From Clostridia bacterium (GTDB taxonomy: Bacteria; Bacillota; Clostridia; Oscillospirales; CAG-272), in assembly GCA_017399105.1 (NCBI GenBank), contig JAFQEJ010000005.1, positions 1 to 41,056 of the forward strand: a stretch of 41,056 nt of DNA. The letters run 5' to 3'. Both the position numbers and the translations under genes were made by a program. The notes under the pieces are model-generated. The model made no database searches and was not told where the DNA came from. It worked only from the letters and a program-made list of their open reading frames with translations. This document shows positions 39,550 through 41,056 of the stretch, piece after piece. Positions within the stretch are counted from its first letter, which is position 1. Each line of letters starts with the position of its first letter.

Positions 39550-40530
39550 TTACCTCACTTCTCTGACTGCAATCAACAGGTCAAGCTGGATATTTTCGTC
39601 GTTGTGATCAGGATCGCGGTGGTAATTGATCCAGTTCAGATGTTCTTCAAATAAGCCGAAATGATATCCGTTTCCCTTATCGGTTATGTTGAAATCGTAT
39701 TTTGAGCTTTCGCCTACCCATCTGCAGAGATATTCCCACTCTTCAAACGCGCCCATGGGGATCATGTGTGCGGCAAATAAACCGCCTTCAAAATGCTTTT
39801 TCACAAGCGGTGCGGAAATTTCGATATCATCGGGAACAGTAATCAGCCTTTCATAGCCATGGATTCCCGTTTCATCGGTAGGATTGGGCCAGTTGAAGCC
39901 AAAATGCCGGGACGCCGGAAAAATTCTCCGAAGATCAACGGCTTTGGCGAAATTATCGATCATTTCTCCTGTGACACATTCCGCCCCGTCACCGTAATAA
40001 TGCGCGCTCGCCACTGTACAGGGCAGCAGATAAATTATGCGTACATCCCGGTCGGTCAGTTTGTTCAACTTTCGGCTCGCCTGATTCAGCTCTTCCATAT
40101 TCTTTTCTTCCCTGAAGCTGATCTTTGTAACTGTAAGCGAATCGACAATATCGAGAAGGCTTTCGTCATCGGGAAGCATGAATTTCGATTCATCCAGCTC
40201 AAGCCTGTCGAGCAGAGTCCTAATGACGCTTCGGATCGTCGAAAGAGCAGTGATTTCACCTTCAATCTCGGCGAGATTTTCTTCGAAGATATCAATGGCA
40301 GCTTTTGCGCTGTCACTCTTCAGTATCTCCGCGATCTGCTTCAGCGGGATGCGAAGCTTACGCAGAATGATAATTTGCTGCAGGGTGCGCAGCGTGTCTT
40401 CATCGTAGATTCTGTAGGAATTTTCTTCGTCCCTGACCGGCGCGATAAGTCCCATCTGCTCGTAATAACGGAGCGTTCGTGCCGAAATATTGAACTGTTT
40501 TGATACCTGACTGATTGACTGAGTTTTCAT
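39550..40530 (-). CDS. MerR regulator with GyrI-like effector-binding domain
   Basis: Protein of 326 residues. HTH: SQVSKQFNISARTLRYYEQM, YDEDTLRTLQQIIILRKLRI (residues 1-75). Coiled-coil linker about 80-115. Sensor domain about 155-326 with VRIIYLLPCTVASAHYYGDG, HFEGGLFAAHMIPM and CRWVGESSKYDFNITDKG. Its promoter has TTGACC, a 19-base spacer and TATAAT with a dyad placed exactly as in the other MerR promoters here but of different sequence, so it likely controls itself and the co-transcribed sensor gene at 38962. Typical ligands of the group are amphipathic drugs or metabolites. Confidence 0.88.
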   Translation of the reverse strand: MKTQSISQVSKQFNISARTLRYYEQMGLIAPVRDEENSYRIYDEDTLRTLQQIIILRKLRIPLKQIAEILKSDSAKAAIDIFEENLAEIEGEITALSTIRSVIRTLLDRLELDESKFMLPDDESLLDIVDSLTVTKISFREEKNMEELNQASRKLNKLTDRDVRIIYLLPCTVASAHYYGDGAECVTGEMIDNFAKAVDLRRIFPASRHFGFNWPNPTDETGIHGYERLITVPDDIEISAPLVKKHFEGGLFAAHMIPMGAFEEWEYLCRWVGESSKYDFNITDKGNGYHFGLFEEHLNWINYHRDPDHNDENIQLDLLIAVREVR

Positions 40531-40559
40531 GTTTGATCTCCTTTGTATGTGATAGATTC

Positions 40560-40590
40560 ATTATAAGGCATGACGCGATGTCAAGGTCAA
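40560..40590 (-). promoter_or_regulatory. MerR-type promoter (19-bp spacer) of the shorter merR gene
   Basis: On the minus strand TTGACC (40585-40590), a 19-base spacer, TATAAT (40560-40565). The spacer contains TGAC-ATCGC-GTCA, a dyad with the same position and spacing as CGAC-GTTAG-GTCG in the other two promoters but a different sequence, suggesting its own regulator binds here. Confidence 0.82.
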
Positions 40591-40640
40591 GTATTTTTTA
40601 AGTGGTCTGCCGCAATACTTTTCTATATCAGCCTGACGGT

Positions 40641-40961
40641 TTACCCTTTTTGAGGATAAATTTGCCGAATCAATGACACCAAATCTTCCACCGGATAACG
40701 GCTGAAATCAGGAACATAAAACACTTTGCCGTCACATTTAGCATATTGGGTTCCGTGGATGGTATACGCTTTTCGGTGAGAGCAGCTTCCGTCTGTTTTA
40801 ACAGATCCGCCCACAGCGCAATGGGCGCAATTTCCTATATCGCTGGTAAAAATTTCGTGGATGTGTTTCGGCGCCGATTCAATATAGCTTTGGTGTTTCT
40901 GCACATTTCGGCAATTGGAATTGTCAATAACCGTGCAGTCGAAAAATACCCAAAACTTCAC
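40641..40961 (-). pseudogene. 3' fragment of a Cys-rich protein, cut off by an insertion element
   Basis: The frame from GTG 40961 codes for 106 residues. Only the second part looks like real protein: SDIGNCAHCAVGGSVKTDGS, CSHRKAYTIHGTQYAKCDGK, VFYVPDFSRYPVEDLVSLIR. This has the C-x2-C...C-x-H-R-K pattern of a C-terminal Cys-rich segment seen in some clostridial stand-alone sensor or unknown-function proteins. The first 30 residues look like non-coding sequence read through from the neighbouring transposase end, and there is no ribosome binding site. It is most likely the tail of a longer gene whose 5' part was displaced by an insertion sequence. Confidence 0.5.
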
Positions 40962-41056
40962 GCAGACATACCACCCGTGTCTCCTGTCCGCATCTTCGCC
41001 GGCGGCAGTCCGTGCGGGTTGAAGCTGTTCACCCGGATGGTATTGTAGTATCCGAA
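40958..41056 (-). mobile_element. C-terminal end of a putative IS3-type transposase
   Basis: Reading in from the right edge, 32 codons (FGYYNTIRVNSFNPHGLPPA, then KMRTGDTGGMSA) end in TGA at 40958. The YYNTxRxN...GLPP pattern is what the end of an IS3-family OrfB transposase looks like, with its Tyr-Tyr-Asn and Pro-Pro. Only the tail is in the window. The inverted repeat and target duplication could not be located. Confidence 0.5.

Overview
The window looks like a chromosomal piece of an anaerobic Clostridia-type Firmicute, most likely an uncultured gut or rumen member of the Oscillospirales/Ruminococcaceae. This is inferred from strong AGGAGG-type ribosome binding sites, sigma-A promoters of the TTGACA-17-TATAAT type, hairpin terminators, an EndoA/MazF of the Bacillus/Clostridium type, class II fructose-bisphosphate aldolase, FatA-like acyl-ACP thioesterase and oxygen-sensitive glycyl radical chemistry. 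No database search was possible; all family names come from reading motifs.

Layout. 1-400: a strong minus-strand promoter pair of the kind found in front of rRNA operons, reading out of the left edge. 407-6554 (plus): mazF toxin, a TIM-barrel hydrolase-like protein, a beta-lactamase-fold serine hydrolase, fba, and a small unit of acyl-ACP thioesterase, winged-helix regulator and GtrA membrane protein. 6636-9570 (minus): XRE regulator, GH130-like mannoside phosphorylase and a truncated solute-binding lipoprotein. 9785-13094: AraC regulator, small membrane protein, and a Cthe_2159-type beta-helix lipoprotein.

13145-21059 is a sugar-acid catabolic locus: a LacI repressor faces an eight-gene operon (UlaG-like lactonase, mutarotase-like protein, zinc dehydrogenase, D-2-hydroxyacid dehydrogenase, class II aldolase, KdgK-like kinase, YhcH-family protein, KDPG-aldolase-like protein). 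A LacI-type palindrome lies directly behind the operon's -10 box. The operon has no obvious dehydratase and no transporter.

21299-34201 is a glycan/sugar locus: ROK repressor, solute-binding lipoprotein, GH172-like (DUF2961) protein, then a promoter and an operon of glycyl-radical activase, a glycyl radical enzyme (GRE) of unclear substrate, FGGY sugar kinase and mannose-6-phosphate isomerase. A string of hairpins separates it from a convergent three-domain GH92 alpha-mannosidase. The likely theme is mannose-containing glycan breakdown plus an anaerobic radical step on a sugar or polyol. The GRE keeps the dehydratase-type Cys-x-Glu centre but has an unusual glycyl-radical loop, and is the best candidate for an undescribed system here.

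34455-40590 is a regulatory island of five proteins that appear to share GyrI/AraE-like effector-binding domains: a twice-frameshifted AraC-type regulator, two stand-alone sensors, and two MerR regulators, one with an extra C-terminal beta domain. Three promoters here have the 19-bp spacer typical of MerR-activated promoters; two share an identical 20-bp block. The right edge holds a truncated Cys-rich gene abutting the end of a putative IS3-type transposase.
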